In this document: positions 23,665 through 35,700 of the stretch, in pieces | How positions within the stretch are numbered: position 1 is the first letter of the stretch | Layout: each line of letters opens with the position of its first letter | Assembly (NCBI GenBank): GCA_029962745.1 | Contig: CM057165.1 | Location: forward strand, 25,403,882 to 25,467,881 | Direction of reading: 5' to 3' | Length of the DNA stretch: 64,000 nt | Source of the DNA: Echinometra lucunter | Lineage: Eukaryota; Echinodermata; Echinoidea; Camarodonta; Echinometridae | Position numbers and translations under genes: made by a program | The notes under the pieces: model-generated | Database searches by the model: none | Seen by the model: only the letters and a program-made list of their open reading frames with translations | Told to the model about the DNA's origin: nothing

Positions 23665-25459
23665 GGGAAGACCGGGGACAATAATTGTAACACGGGCCAA
23701 ATGTAACAGAGGCTGTCATCCCGAGCTGGATGAGCACGCTCTGCACAGAGCATGCGAATTTCATTGCTCCACATGCTGTCTGAGGGTTGGCAGGTTTAAC
23801 AAATCGTGAAACTTTTTTACAGCCAAAAAATCGTTTTTTGAGCAGGAAAGTAAAATCGAAAATTGTCTAATGTTCTTTTTCTGGACAAATATGTGCTTTA
23901 GCTATGGCTGTCATTTTTATATGTTACAAAATAGGATTCTAGGCCTGTATATGGCGAACGTTTCAAAGACGAATACTAATGCTACAGAAGAAAATCCCCC
24001 CAAATATGGCCGCCCCCTCGGGTGCAAATGTAACAACGTGTTACAATTGCCCCTTTTATCGACTGCTATACAATTGCCCCGGATTTTTTTTTTTCGTCTT
24101 GTAAGCATAATAGAATTATGTTTCTAACAAATATACAATCCTATATTAAAACAATTTGTTCAACATCAGAATGGTTCGTACAAAGAAGCGCACAACGCAT
24201 CGAGGGAAGAATTTACACTTGTTATAGAAGAAGCATCATGGATTGTATTGGACCAGGGTAAATCTGTCAGGAGTGTTGCAAGTGACTTCGATCTTTGCCA
24301 TGTTACTCTTATCGATACTGCAATGCTAAAAAGAAATATGGTTACAACCCACACATCTTCTCTGCAGAACAAGAATCCCCACTTTACCGTGCTTACTAAA
24401 TAAACCTAAGACAATTAAACCTTGTTGAAAAGGTCTAAATATTCATGTAAGAATATGTTATACACTGCCACAGGAAAAGTTATGTTGGAAACACTGAGAT
24501 AATCAGAATTGTTACAATTTTCATACTCACGTTCACATAGTTCTTTTGTCTTGTACACATTGTGCCATTTTTAGTGCACATTTAGATTCTTCTTTTAATT
24601 TCCTTTCAGAAATTATATACTTTTGTGATCACATACAATCAGGAGATATCAGGTTTCAAAGTTAAAAGTACCACTGCTGAAAGTAGAATCACCATGTAGC
24701 ATATAAGTAGGTGACCTCATGACGCATGACCTTCATTTTTTTGATTGATCATAATCATAGCTTTCATTTTTTTCTTTTTCTTTAAAAATAATTTGTACAT
24801 CACTTTACTGGAAAAAGAGTTATCTAAAATTTGAAAAGCATTATGTAAAGTGTTTTACCACAGTTTAAAGTGATGATGGGCAGGTACAGGATTAATTTTC
24901 ATATTTAACTCGATTGACAGAACCTAAATAGAAATTGATTTACAAAATGTGGATTAAACGTTGGCACATTAGTGCATTTGTTTGCAAGGGAGTAGATACT
25001 TTCTCTATTGCCACAGTTAATGGGCCATGCCACAGGATCCACCCACGATAACTGGGAAATAATGTTTATGAGTCAAGCATTTGTCATTGGTTTCATTATA
25101 ATTAGTTTATTGGGGTTCTATAAAATGCTGATTAATTATTGAAATCTTATATCGGTTCAACGCGTCACCTTTGATAAAGAAAAAATAAGATTTGTTTGGT
25201 ACAATTTCATATATTACAATTGCCCCATGATTGTGTTACAATTGCCCCGTGTTGCGGGGGCAATTGTAACACTTGACTTCCGGTTTTGAAATAATAATAG
25301 CTTCAAAATGAATTGTTTCACTTAACCCAAACCAAGTCATATTTCAAGCCAAGATATGTATCTTTCATTTCATATACCTTTAAGCAAGTATTTAACTATA
25401 ATAAAGCTGATATGTCAAATTTGGAATAAAGTGTTACAATAATTGTCCCCGGTCTCCCC
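23665..25459 (+). mobile_element. pogo-like Tc1/mariner element, decayed
   Basis: Inverted ends GGGAAGACCGGGGACAATAA and the mirror ending ATTGTCCCCGGTCTCCCC, flanked by TA at 23663-23664 and 25460-25461. Subterminal CAATTGTAACAC/GTTACAATTGCCCC motifs recur near both ends. It sits immediately beside the hAT MITE ending at 23660. Confidence 0.8.
24168..24405 (+). pseudogene. N-terminal pogo/Tigger-like transposase relic
   Basis: Translation starts MVRTKKRTTHRGKN, then after a frame break continues EEASWIVLDQGKSVRSVAS and DFDLCHVTL (a psq/HTH-like DNA-binding segment). After a second break comes YGYNPHIFSAEQESPLYRAY before a stop. These match the order and spacing of the N-terminal HTH and linker of pogo-group transposases. 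The DDE catalytic domain is absent, so the copy cannot be autonomous. Confidence 0.7.
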
Positions 25460-25469
25460 TATACTAACG

Positions 25470-26855
25470 CGTTGTAACACCTCAGAACGTTTTTTTCCTT
25501 GTTCTGTTTACTCTGCCCTTTTTTCTCCAAAAAGAGTGTTCTTTTTCGCTGGTGCCCCCCAACTTTGAAAGACGTTCCTCGTTGAGCACGCTATTAAATC
25601 GAGCTCCCTAGCCGGGAGGGTGCAAGGAAGTCTGTCATCATCAGGATCATTCCTTGTGTGCTCCTCTTCCTGTGTAACCGTTCACTCACCTTTTAGTCTC
25701 TTCTCGCTCAAGCTTTTATTATCATTTTTTTTTGGGGGGGGGGTTGGCCCACAACTTCCCTTATCACTCTACTACGCATGGTAAAAATATATCATATACA
25801 TGTGCACATTTGAAATATAGAAGTAGAATATCTTTCATAGCAATATTTAACATTTAGACAACATTACACAGAACTCGCCGAATGTTCAAGATATTAAATC
25901 ATGACTGGCTTATTAGTGATGAGCTCCAACTTAGAAATGTACAATGAAGACTTAATTTGGTCAACTCATATCTATGGAGCATAAATAATTAAAAAAGAAA
26001 GATGGAGAGAGAGAGATAGAGAGAGAGCAGTGACATAATCAAAGGAGAAAAAATGACCACGTGTACAAAATGCAGCGATTTTATTGACCGATCGTAAAGA
26101 CAGAAACTCAAATAAATGGCGAGATAACTGTATTACATAAACACCAACGGTTTCTATACCGTGCGAGCAAATAATAATAATAATAATAAGAAGAAGAATA
26201 ATAATGAAGAGAAACAAGCAACATAATTGTGCAAATTGATCATTGCACCATATTACATTTTAGTGTCAGTTTATTTTGGGGACATGCAGTCTGCATTATT
26301 TGCTACTACCGCCATCTATGGATGGAAACTGACCCATGGCTAGGGATGAAATATTTCCCTGAAATACCACTACAAACACAAATGTGTCAATCCGCAAGCT
26401 GGAGAGGAGGGGGGGGGGGGGGGTCGAATTACACTTTTGATTTGCCTTTTCCAGAGTAAGAAGACTTTTCACTTCGCTACATAAAAACCTAATCGATCGC
26501 GACCAAATGAGAAAAAATAAATCGTAGTATGGAACTTCGCATTAGAGCAATTAGATCACTTTTGATCTCCACGACTACACACGCAAACTCATCATTTTCT
26601 CCCTCCTCGTCATAAGCTAAGCAGCGTTGAAACATAACGATGAGATAATCTTCGCCAATTTCCCTTTTACGAGAGAGGTAGGCACAGGTGACCCATTAAT
26701 TATCCTTTTCAAGGGAGAAGCATCGCCACGTCCTTTAATCACGGCATTTCGCTGTCAAAGGGCCTATTGCCTCTTTGGTTCTTGAAAAATACAAAATGGA
26801 ATCTACGCCTATGGTTAACAGATCTTCTCTATTTCAAATCTGAAGTATGTTTAAT
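25470..26855. other. Intergenic, no gene recognised
   Basis: Contains G-runs (25733, 26406), a GAGA tract (26004-26028) and an AAT/AAG triplet run (26170-26205). No frame with a recognisable domain. Confidence 0.5.
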
Positions 26856-26863
26856 ATGTGAGG

Positions 26864-28180
26864 CAGTGGCGTAATGAGCCAAAATATTTGGGGGGGGGGG
26901 GGGGCTCAATCTTTGCGAGGAGCGAAGCGACCAACCCTGAGGGAGTGTAGCGACCGAGCCGGGGTACCCCCCCCCCCCCCCCACGTTACGGAGCTTCATT
27001 TTTTCGACTTAAATTCCAACTTCAGTTCAGTTCAATTTTTATTTTCTCTCATTTCCAACAAAAGGATTTCATTTTAGTAGGGCGGTAGTGAGCACGCGAA
27101 GCGTGTGAATCACGAAATGAGCGCGCGAAGCGCGCTCCCTAGGGGGGAGGGTGCAGGGAGGGGGGAGTTTCCCCCCTCCCGCGCGCGCGGAAGCTCCAAT
27201 GTTTGATGACATGTTTGATGACATGTACTGTTATGGATAAACGTGTCATGAATCTACCGACCGGAAAAGGATATTTTTTCATGAACTTGGAAACATGATT
27301 ATGAAAACATGCAGCCCAAATAATCTTCTTAAGTTTCAAACAAATGCCAGCGTTACACAAAATACTTTATTACTTATGATGATAATACAGACAAAGACAC
27401 TATGAAATAAAAAGGAAGAGCATGGAGAGGGTGTGATGCGGTGGGGTACCAGGGTTTCACTCCCACAGTGGCGTAGCTAGGATTTCATTTGAGTGGGGCG
27501 GTTGTGAGCGCGCGAAGCGTGTGAATCACTTACTGAGCGCGCGAAGCGCGCTCCCTAGGGGGGAGGGTGCAGGGAGGGGGAGTTTTCCCCCTCCCGCGCG
27601 AAGCGCGGAAGCTGCGACGTTTCTTTGAATTGTTCCTTGTCTGCTCCCGCTCTTCTTACGTTCTCTTACCTTTTTTTCTTTTCTCGCTTCTGCTTTTTTT
27701 TCTTCTACTTTTTCTCTCTTTTTTGTTGGTGTTTTGGAGGGGTGACCGCCCCCATCGTCCCCCCCCCTGGCTACGCAAGTGCACTCCCATGGTAAAGGAG
27801 TTTTTTTGCAGTATTGATAGTTTGCAACTCTGTAAAAGAACACTATTTGGGACTGCAAACTTAAAGTCCGTGCCTAGTTTTGGTAAATCTAAGAATATTC
27901 ATTATCAAAGTTTGAATCCATTGTCAGATAAACAGATAAAACCAAGTGTTATGTCATAAAACACATTAGTATTGATATGATATTATGCATGTTTTCTGCC
28001 TTGCTATGCATGCTATTTGGGAAATTGTGAATGCGTTACTTAACAGTAGAAAGGGAGTCTAGGGAGAAGTAATGAAATTCGTGTGATAACACTTATATAA
28101 AATTTAAAATAAACCATGGTTGAAATTTATTTGGGGGGGCGGGCGCCCCCCCAAGCCCCCCCCCCTCCAGTACGCCAGTG
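26864..28180. mobile_element. Composite hAT-type non-autonomous element, copy A
   Basis: Ends CAGTGGCGTA and TACGCCAGTG, flanked by a perfect 8-bp duplication ATGTGAGG (26856-26863 and 28181-28188). The 8-bp duplication and CAGTGGCG ends indicate a hAT-type origin. It carries a second element of the same type (27466-27781). Frames across it arise from C/G-runs and are not genes. Confidence 0.85.
27466..27781. mobile_element. hAT-type MITE nested in composite copy A
   Basis: CAGTGGCGTAGCTAGG at the left and CTGGCTACGCAAGTG at the right, with a perfect 8-bp duplication CACTCCCA at 27458-27465 and 27782-27789. Confidence 0.85.
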
Positions 28181-28901
28181 ATGTGAGGGGGCATATTCTG
28201 CAAGAAAATAGCATTAAGAGAAAACAGTCATTTAAAAGACAGCTGAGACACTAAAAGGATCTTTCCAAAGAAATTCGCAATGCAAACTTTGATATCTGCT
28301 TAGACATGGTGAACGTGAATGAAAGTTCGAATGCCTGGAAATATCTCTATAAAGCGATCATTGATAAAGTTGCACCCATAAAGTTAGTCAGAATACGTCA
28401 AGTTAGTCTACCCTTGATAACTTCTGATATTCGTTAACAAATGACGAAAGGGCCCAAAAGTCGGATTGATTTTACCCCATCTAATATATGCGAAAGCTAT
28501 ATTCAATCCCAAAGTGAAAACATTTGGAATGAATTCAGGAAATTGAGCAATAATGTAAATATACTTTAAGAAATGAAAAAAGCTCCTACTTTATGAATGA
28601 AATTAAGCATAACAGTAGTAACTCGAGATACATGAGGGAGTGTCTAAGAAATCTCATTCCCAAATCTCCAAGGAATTTACCGAATGAAATTAATACAAAT
28701 GATTTTTTGTTAGTATAAACATATCCACTAACGATATAGAACCTAATGAAGATATCTCTAATTATCTAACGTGTAACCACATTAGGAAAGAAAGCCGATT
28801 TGAATTTTCTCCTGTAAATGTTGATATGGTTCGTAAAATTATGAACACAGTGAAAGAATCCAAAGCGTGCGGACTGGATGACATCGGAGCAAAGCCACTG
28901 A

Positions 28902-29169
28902 CACTATGAACATGACGGACAAAGAAAGCGGACAAAATAAACAACCCCTCATTCTACCCTCACAATGGTTCTGGTAGTCAAAAGAACATCCCTTCACTGC
29001 TATTGTCTAAAATATGTGGAACAGGTGTCACATGCACATTCACCTGGAACTACAGGATTAAACATGATAGCTGTGAAAGGATGTTCTTTTGACTACCAGA
29101 ACCATTGTGAAGGGTAGAATGAGAGGTTGTTTATTTTGTCCGCTTTCTTTGTCCGCCATGTTCATAGTG
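28902..29169. mobile_element. Palindromic element with 16-bp target duplication, copy 1
   Basis: Perfect outer ends CACTATGAAC and GTTCATAGTG begin arms of roughly 95 bp around a 75-bp centre. The 16-mer GGAGCAAAGCCACTGA occurs on both sides (28886-28901 and 29170-29185); removing the insert and one copy restores the LINE reading frame (GAKPLK). Confidence 0.85.
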
Positions 29170-29297
29170 GGAGCAAAGCCACTGAAAATGTCCATTCAAA
29201 TCATTGTCCCTTACATAACTAATTTTATCAACCGATCATACATGGTTAAAATTTAATAAACTTAAACCGAATAGAGACAAAACACTCGTGATGATGT

Positions 29298-29937
29298 AAG
29301 ATTGTAAAATATACAGTTAATGTGAAGTAAAAATAAAGTTCAAACAGCAAACATTCAGCATTCAGCAAACTCAAACGTTACAGGAACTCAGGAGATGAAA
29401 ATAAAGAAGCAGTCTGTAGTCTGGTGTGCCTCTGCTATCTATCTGCAATCTATCTGTCTTTAATCTGTCCTTATTACACATACAAATGCTCTTTTATAAC
29501 ATAAGGCTGCTTGGCCCACATCAAATTTGTAACCAAAGAAACATAACATAATAAATATTCAAACATACTAAACCACTGAACAAAGAAAATGGAAGAATCC
29601 AACTAAAATGTAACAACCTAATCCAACAACAGATCCAATCAGAAAATAACTAGGATGAAGATGAGTCAATGACTGGGTGATTATGTAATGAAGAATGTTG
29701 AACAAAAGAACCAGATGTGTGGATGTAATGAATGAACACATCTGAATAGGAAAGGAATGAAGGTGACGAGAGAAGTAGGGCAGAGGCTGATGAGGAGAAT
29801 GGCAACATAACATCTATTGAAACTTGAACTTAAATGAACTAATTCCAACTGAAGAACAGAAAAGGAATGTAAACAAGGAGAAACCAAAATGACAAAATAG
29901 GCACCCTACAATGATATTGAGTAACAAACAGAGACTA
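29298..29937. mobile_element. Unclassified insertion splitting the LINE
   Basis: LINE coding sequence stops at about 29297 and resumes at about 29938. The inserted 640 bp has no recognised protein or clear terminal repeat; a solo LTR is possible but no clean target duplication was found. Confidence 0.4.
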
Positions 29938-30722
29938 AACAATTATGAAAAATCAGGTTCAGTTATTTCCATTAATTTTAAGTGTTGAAATAAATAGGGT
30001 CCACAGTATAAAGCGTTTAGGAGTCATTATAGACGATGAACTGCTGTGGAACGACCATGTTGATTATTTCTATAAAAAAAGTATGTACTGCACTTGCAGT
30101 ACTGAAAAGAGTGAAACCGTTCATTGATTCTGACACAGCCAAAATAATATACAATTGCATTATCCAAAGCCAGTTTGATTATTGCTGTGAAGTATATGGA
30201 GACTCCAATTTTCAACCCAGACAAACAAAATTTACCAAACTTCAAAAACGTGCTGTCAGAATAATCTTTTTACCCCTCCTGTACAACTATTTAAGCAATT
30301 TGGTTGGCTTTTTATGAACAAAGAGTAAACTATTTCAAATGTATTTTTGTTTTTAACTGCCTAATTATATATCCGAAGTATACGCAATGTCAATACACGG
30401 TATGCCGCCGATCAAAACCGAATTTTCCCAAAATGTAAAACCGACTACTTTAGATACTTAATTCCGCAATAACTACTTACAACTCTTTTCCATTAAACAT
30501 AAAAAAAACCTCTCTCGTCTCTCTATGTTCAAATCAGCATGTAAATCTTATTTTATGTCGAATTATTCCATATTTACATATATCTGTTTATACTAACTAT
30601 GTCTCTTTCAATTTGAATAGTTTTTACGACTTTACTTATTTTGCTTATATATGTTCATAGCCTATTACTATGTTTTCATTTTGTATTGTTCCCTCAAGAC
30701 GAACCACTCTGCATATAGCGTA

Positions 30723-30993
30723 CACTATAAACATGGCAGACAAAGAAAGTGGACAAAATAAACAACCTCTCATTCTACCCTTCACCATGGTTCTGGTAGT
30801 AGTCAAAAGAACATCCTTCAAAGTTATTATGTTTAATCATGTAGTTCCAGGTGAATATGCATGTGACACATGTTCCACATATTTTAGACAATAGCAGTGA
30901 AGGGATGTTCTTTCGACTACCAGAACCATGGTGAAGGGTAGAATGAGGGGTTGTTTATTTTGTCCGCTTTCTTTGTCCGTCATGTTCATAGTG
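30723..30993. mobile_element. Palindromic element, copy 2
   Basis: Same family as 28902, ends CACTATAAAC and GTTCATAGTG. Its central block is the reverse complement of copy 1's centre, so it is inserted in the opposite orientation. No target duplication is visible. Confidence 0.75.
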
Positions 30994-31119
30994 GTAATGT
31001 CTTTGTAAGATTACCAAGTTTAATGGGCTTGAAACTAGCAACTGGAAGCTGCGCTTGATATTTCACAGAGGCCAGGGACTGGCAATTCTTTGCAAGTGCA
31101 CAAATCAAATAGCCCAGGA

Positions 31120-32548
31120 GCCTGTCCCGGATTAGTCAACCCATTTTACATATATGAAAATTGTCCCCTTAAAGTTAGTTAGATCATCCGTCCCGTTCAC
31201 AAAATGATTGTCAGACCGAACATTTCTGCTGGGGTAGCCCCCAGGGCATCGAAAAGGGGCCCAAAAGTCGGGTTGATTTTACCCCATCTAATATATGCAC
31301 CAAACTTTGTCAGGAGAAAGTGGTATGACTATACATTACCAAAACCCCCCAAATGACAAAAATTTTCCGTCGGGAGGGGTCGTCAGACGGCCCCTAAAAA
31401 TGGGGGGAATTTTTTTTCCACATAAGGCCTGTGTACCAAATTATGTCAGAAAGAAGAGCTATGCCTATACATTCCACAAATATAAAAACTGACCAACATT
31501 TCCTTCAGGAAGGGGGTCCAACACTTCCAGGAAAAAACCCCCCAAAGTGCCCTTCAACTATAGGCTTTACTGCCCCAAAGTGCTCTCATTTGTAGAGAAA
31601 AATCCATTTTCTCACTTGGAACCATTTTAATTCTCATGTGTTTCATTTAATCCAAGTTAAATTCACACAGAGCAAAGTGATATTGTCAGGGTCATGTAAA
31701 CACACTTTTTGCCCACCTGGGCTCTTGGACAAGATCTAAAAGAACAACTAATGCTAAACGTGCTAAATATGTGTGTAATTAACACATGAATGGTAGATTT
31801 CAGCCTGGCAGCAACACAGCCCAGATGCTTGGCAAGCTGCCATATTTTCTCTTTTCAAGCAGGCACTGGTACGTGTTTAGCTGTGTTTACATGACCATGA
31901 CAAAACTAATTTGCTCCTTTTTGAGACAGCAATGCAATTTTCAAAATTTGATAATTTATTATTGAAATGACCATTTTACATCCAAAACAAAAGTACATAA
32001 CTTAAAGATTCTTCTGTGTGAATCTAACTTGGATTAAATGAAACACATGAGAGTTAAAATGGTTCCAAGTGAGAAAATGGATTTTCTCTACCAATGAGAG
32101 CACTTTGGAGCAGTAAAGCCTATAGTTGAAGGGCACTTTGGGTTTTTTTTCCCCTAGAAGTTTTGGACCCCCTTCCTGAAGGAAATATTTGTGGAATATA
32201 TTGGCATAGCTCTTCTTTCTGACAAAATTTGGTGCACAGGCCTTATGAGGAAAAAATTCCCCCATTTTTAGGGGCCGTCTGACGACCCCTCCCGACGGAA
32301 AATTTTTGTCATTTTAGGGGTTTTGGTAATGCATAGTCATACCACTTTCTCCTGACAAAGTTTGGTGCATATATTAGATGGGTTAAAATCAGTCCGACTT
32401 TTGGGCCCTTTTCGAGGCCCTAGGGGCTACCCCCAGCAGAAATGTTCGGTCTGACAACCATTTTGTGAATGGGACGATTGGTCTTACTAAGTTTAAGGGG
32501 ACAATTTTCATATGTAAAATGGGGTGCGTAATCCGGGACAGGCTCCCA
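31120..32548. mobile_element. 1.4-kb foldback element
   Basis: GGAGCCTGTCCCGGATTA at the left mirrors TAATCCGGGACAGGCTCC at the right. Arms of about 550 bp stay inverted through CCCATCTAATATATGCACCA, CCGTCTGACGACCCCTCCC and ACATGAGAGTTAAAATGGTT, around a centre of about 310 bp. No coding capacity. Related fragments are at 28448-28492 and about 50700-51560. Confidence 0.8.
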
Positions 32549-32738
32549 GACTAAAAGGGCTTTTTTTCCCCTTTTCTTTCTTTCCTCACATAACAAGATG
32601 TATACCTGTTAAATCAAGCATACTGAACATAGAAACTTCCATTATGTAAACTCCTATAAAGGAAAGTATTAATTTGAATGATTCACGCTTTTTTATGGGA
32701 GAAAACGACAACCAGATTCCGACAACTCTTCGTACATA

Positions 32739-35700
32739 TTAAGAACAGCCCAGAAACGTAAGGAGTTGATCGTTCATGTTGGCGACATGAGAACCAGTCG
32801 GATGGGCGTTATCAGGTTGCAACTGTGCATGTGTCATATCCCATGCATCGATGAAACCGATTCTCTTATCCCGAAAGATTATTCTACGCATGCGCTCTTC
32901 TGAACCTCTTGCGTACCAGTCACTGCAACAAGCATGTTGGCCAAAGGTGTTTTGTTGCCGCGTGTTTCCGCCTTTGAACAATGCTACAGCGCGTTTGTTC
33001 CTATCAAGGATTCTTCCCATGGCAGCTACAATTCCGCGCACTCTTTCCTCGTAAAAATGAGGAGGAGTAGACTCAAAGTGTGCCCATACAGAAACTATTA
33101 TCACAGGGGATTCAGAGTCGACGATCTTGTCAATTCTTGTAGCGATGTATTCCAAATCTTTGTCATAAGTCCAAAGCGTTTTTCCAACAGGGTACTTGTG
33201 AAAAGCAAAAAATGTTGTTATATTTTCCTTTAGATCTTCACCTTTAACGGGTCCGGTATAGCCAGACCCTTTCTCACCGAGGAAAGTTGTTGATAACTTC
33301 AGTTTGTCTAGGTAATACTCGTGTAACTGACGAATAGTGGAATCACCTAAGAAGTAGACCTGCCTATTACTGAAACATTTCTTGATCTTAGCGACATCTC
33401 TGACTCGATGAACTCGGCAGGAAGGTGGATACCAGTCATCCTGTTCGTAGTATCCCGCAACTTCTGGCTGCTTGCTGTTGTACCCCACTGTACACACGGG
33501 CAGATCCTCAACTGGTGTCTTTATGGTTTGGGTAATGTTCCGTCTGATAACTGTGACATTCTTCACCGAACCCTTCAGAGCTGTTTTTGATCTGTCAATA
33601 AATGACAGTATTTGGTAAAGCCAGTACATTACAAACATCCGTCAGCACTGCAACGACAATTTCATTTCATTTCATTTCTTTACATTCCATTTCATTTCAC
33701 TTTGCATTCATTTAACAAACCATGGGGGTGTTTCACAAAGAGTTAAGTTTGACTTGCTTAAGCGCCAATGCGCATCCGGTATTTAACGCGTAATCTCTTA
33801 ATAGACTTCCAATAGTGCGCGTCCCCTGAGCATGATCTGACCAATGGGGCGATGCGTAATATAGAGCACGCAAGTAGGAATTTAAGTGAGACTTTAGTCA
33901 AACTTAAATCTTTGTGAAACACCCCCAGGTTAAAAAGCGTTGCATAAAAATTATTACATTTTGTAACATCTTTTGATCATTATTCTTTATAGGGAATATA
34001 GGCCTACTGTATATCTTTACATTTCTTCAAAACATCCCAAAGTGAATAACTTACACAAGAAATGCATCCCGTTCAGTTTGATTCGTCACTTGCAAAGCTT
34101 GCTTTTCACATTTCCCTCCATCAATTCGATGTTTCTTCCAGTTGCTACAATTGAAGCCTACGGGCTTCTCACAGAACCATGGAGAACCAGTCGCTTGGTC
34201 TGTGAAGTTACAAAATTCCTTCTCTACCTGGAAGAATCCATATTAAAAGGAAAATCGCTATTGACGAGTCTATTAAATATTAACAAAAAAGGAAGTACCA
34301 GCTGTGCGGCTTCCCCCTAAAAAGCTAACATAGTTACAATGATTATACATCATGTACGTGCTGCTCTCGAGATCGAGGATTTATGTAGTTTGGCATTTTC
34401 AAACCCAACATCTTTCTGAAAATTCCTTTACAACATTGCTATTGACAGCATCAGGGAAGTCTTCCTTTTCTAGATAGGCCTACAATCAATTGCGGACCCA
34501 GCAGAGGGTGGGACAGACGAACGCCCCTCCCCGTTTGAAGGCAAAGGACGAGGGGTGGGGAGGGGGATCATTAAAACTTGCACATAGGTATACGATTCAA
34601 CTAGACCTGTATAGGATTTCATTTCACCCCCTCCGTTTATTAATTTTGGCAATAACATATAGCAGGAAGTAGTTGAATATAACCTCTTACTTGAAAGTCG
34701 CTTGCCCAGTGTTATCAACTTTTGATTGCCGTACTAACGAAAATAAAGGCGCCATCAGCTGACTTACCATATGCCTTCTTAGTTGAATATTACAGAACCC
34801 TTCCTTTTGGGTCTTCTTGTCTAATGACACAAATGCACCAAAATACACTATTCTGGGCTGGTTTTCTATGCGTATACGATCCAAAACATATGTAGCCTCG
34901 CTGGAATAAATTAAAGATACAGAGAGGCTGACAATACCGGTCCATTTCAGTGTAAAATACGCAGTATATGTTCCATCTCCATTGTCCACGATTTCACCAT
35001 CTGTCGATGAACTTGCTGCGTAAGTTGCATTTTTGGTGAAAATCTTCGCTCGAAATAAGTCGCCACCGTGCTGTTTGGACTGGTTACGTCCATTCCGAGC
35101 GTATATCCGAAGCTCAAGTTCGTCACATACGAAGTAATATTTCTTGGGATTTACGAGCTCGAATGTAGTAAAAGTGTTGTTGGTGACATCCATATGATTT
35201 GTCCAGTTGATTGGTCGAACTGAGGGATATGCGAAGTGAGGAAACTTATGAAGGACTTTGCCAGGACATAAAGGATGATGGTTTGTCGTACCCGAAGCTG
35301 AAACAATGAGAGGTGCAGGGGCAGCTTTAACCTTAAACTGGTTCACCTATGAATAATAAGAGGAACATGGTACAAAGGACGTACACTCAACAACAACAAA
35401 TGAAGTAAACACTTTTTCCTGTTCAGTTTTTCATAGAAGACTTTGATAAAAAATCATATAAAAATGATATATGATATGATTATATGATATGATTATATCA
35501 TATATAGATAATATAATACATCAAGTTTAAGGAAATTTAATGGTCTTTTGATCTGGTAGGTGATAATAAACAGCAACTTTACGCATCAGTGAACACATTC
35601 GTTTATCTCTTCCAAGGTACAGTAGAAATTGCAAAAATGGACAGTTTGCCATTCATGATATTAATGGTTTATTTATTCAACAAAATATGTGTATTGCAGC

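Larger units (their letters stand above)
28230..30722 (+). pseudogene. Broken Jockey-superfamily LINE (CR1/L2-like)
   Basis: Pieces in order are an endonuclease-RT linker (FDICLDMVNVNESSNAWKYL, 28290-28440), the RT N-terminal motif SKACGLDDIGAKPL up to 28901, WLKFNKLKPNRDKT (29245-29290), then VHSIKRLGVIIDDELLWNDH and VLKRVKPFIDSDTAKIIYNC (29950-30300). An internal RT block including the catalytic aspartates is missing and several frame breaks occur. It is interrupted by a palindromic element (28902-29169) and a 640-bp insertion (about 29298-29937). Confidence 0.75.

Noticed and set aside
27526..27959. Two frames of 110-130 codons repeated near 36652-37034
   Set aside because: They lie on both strands of the nested hAT element and come from G/C runs and purine tracts.
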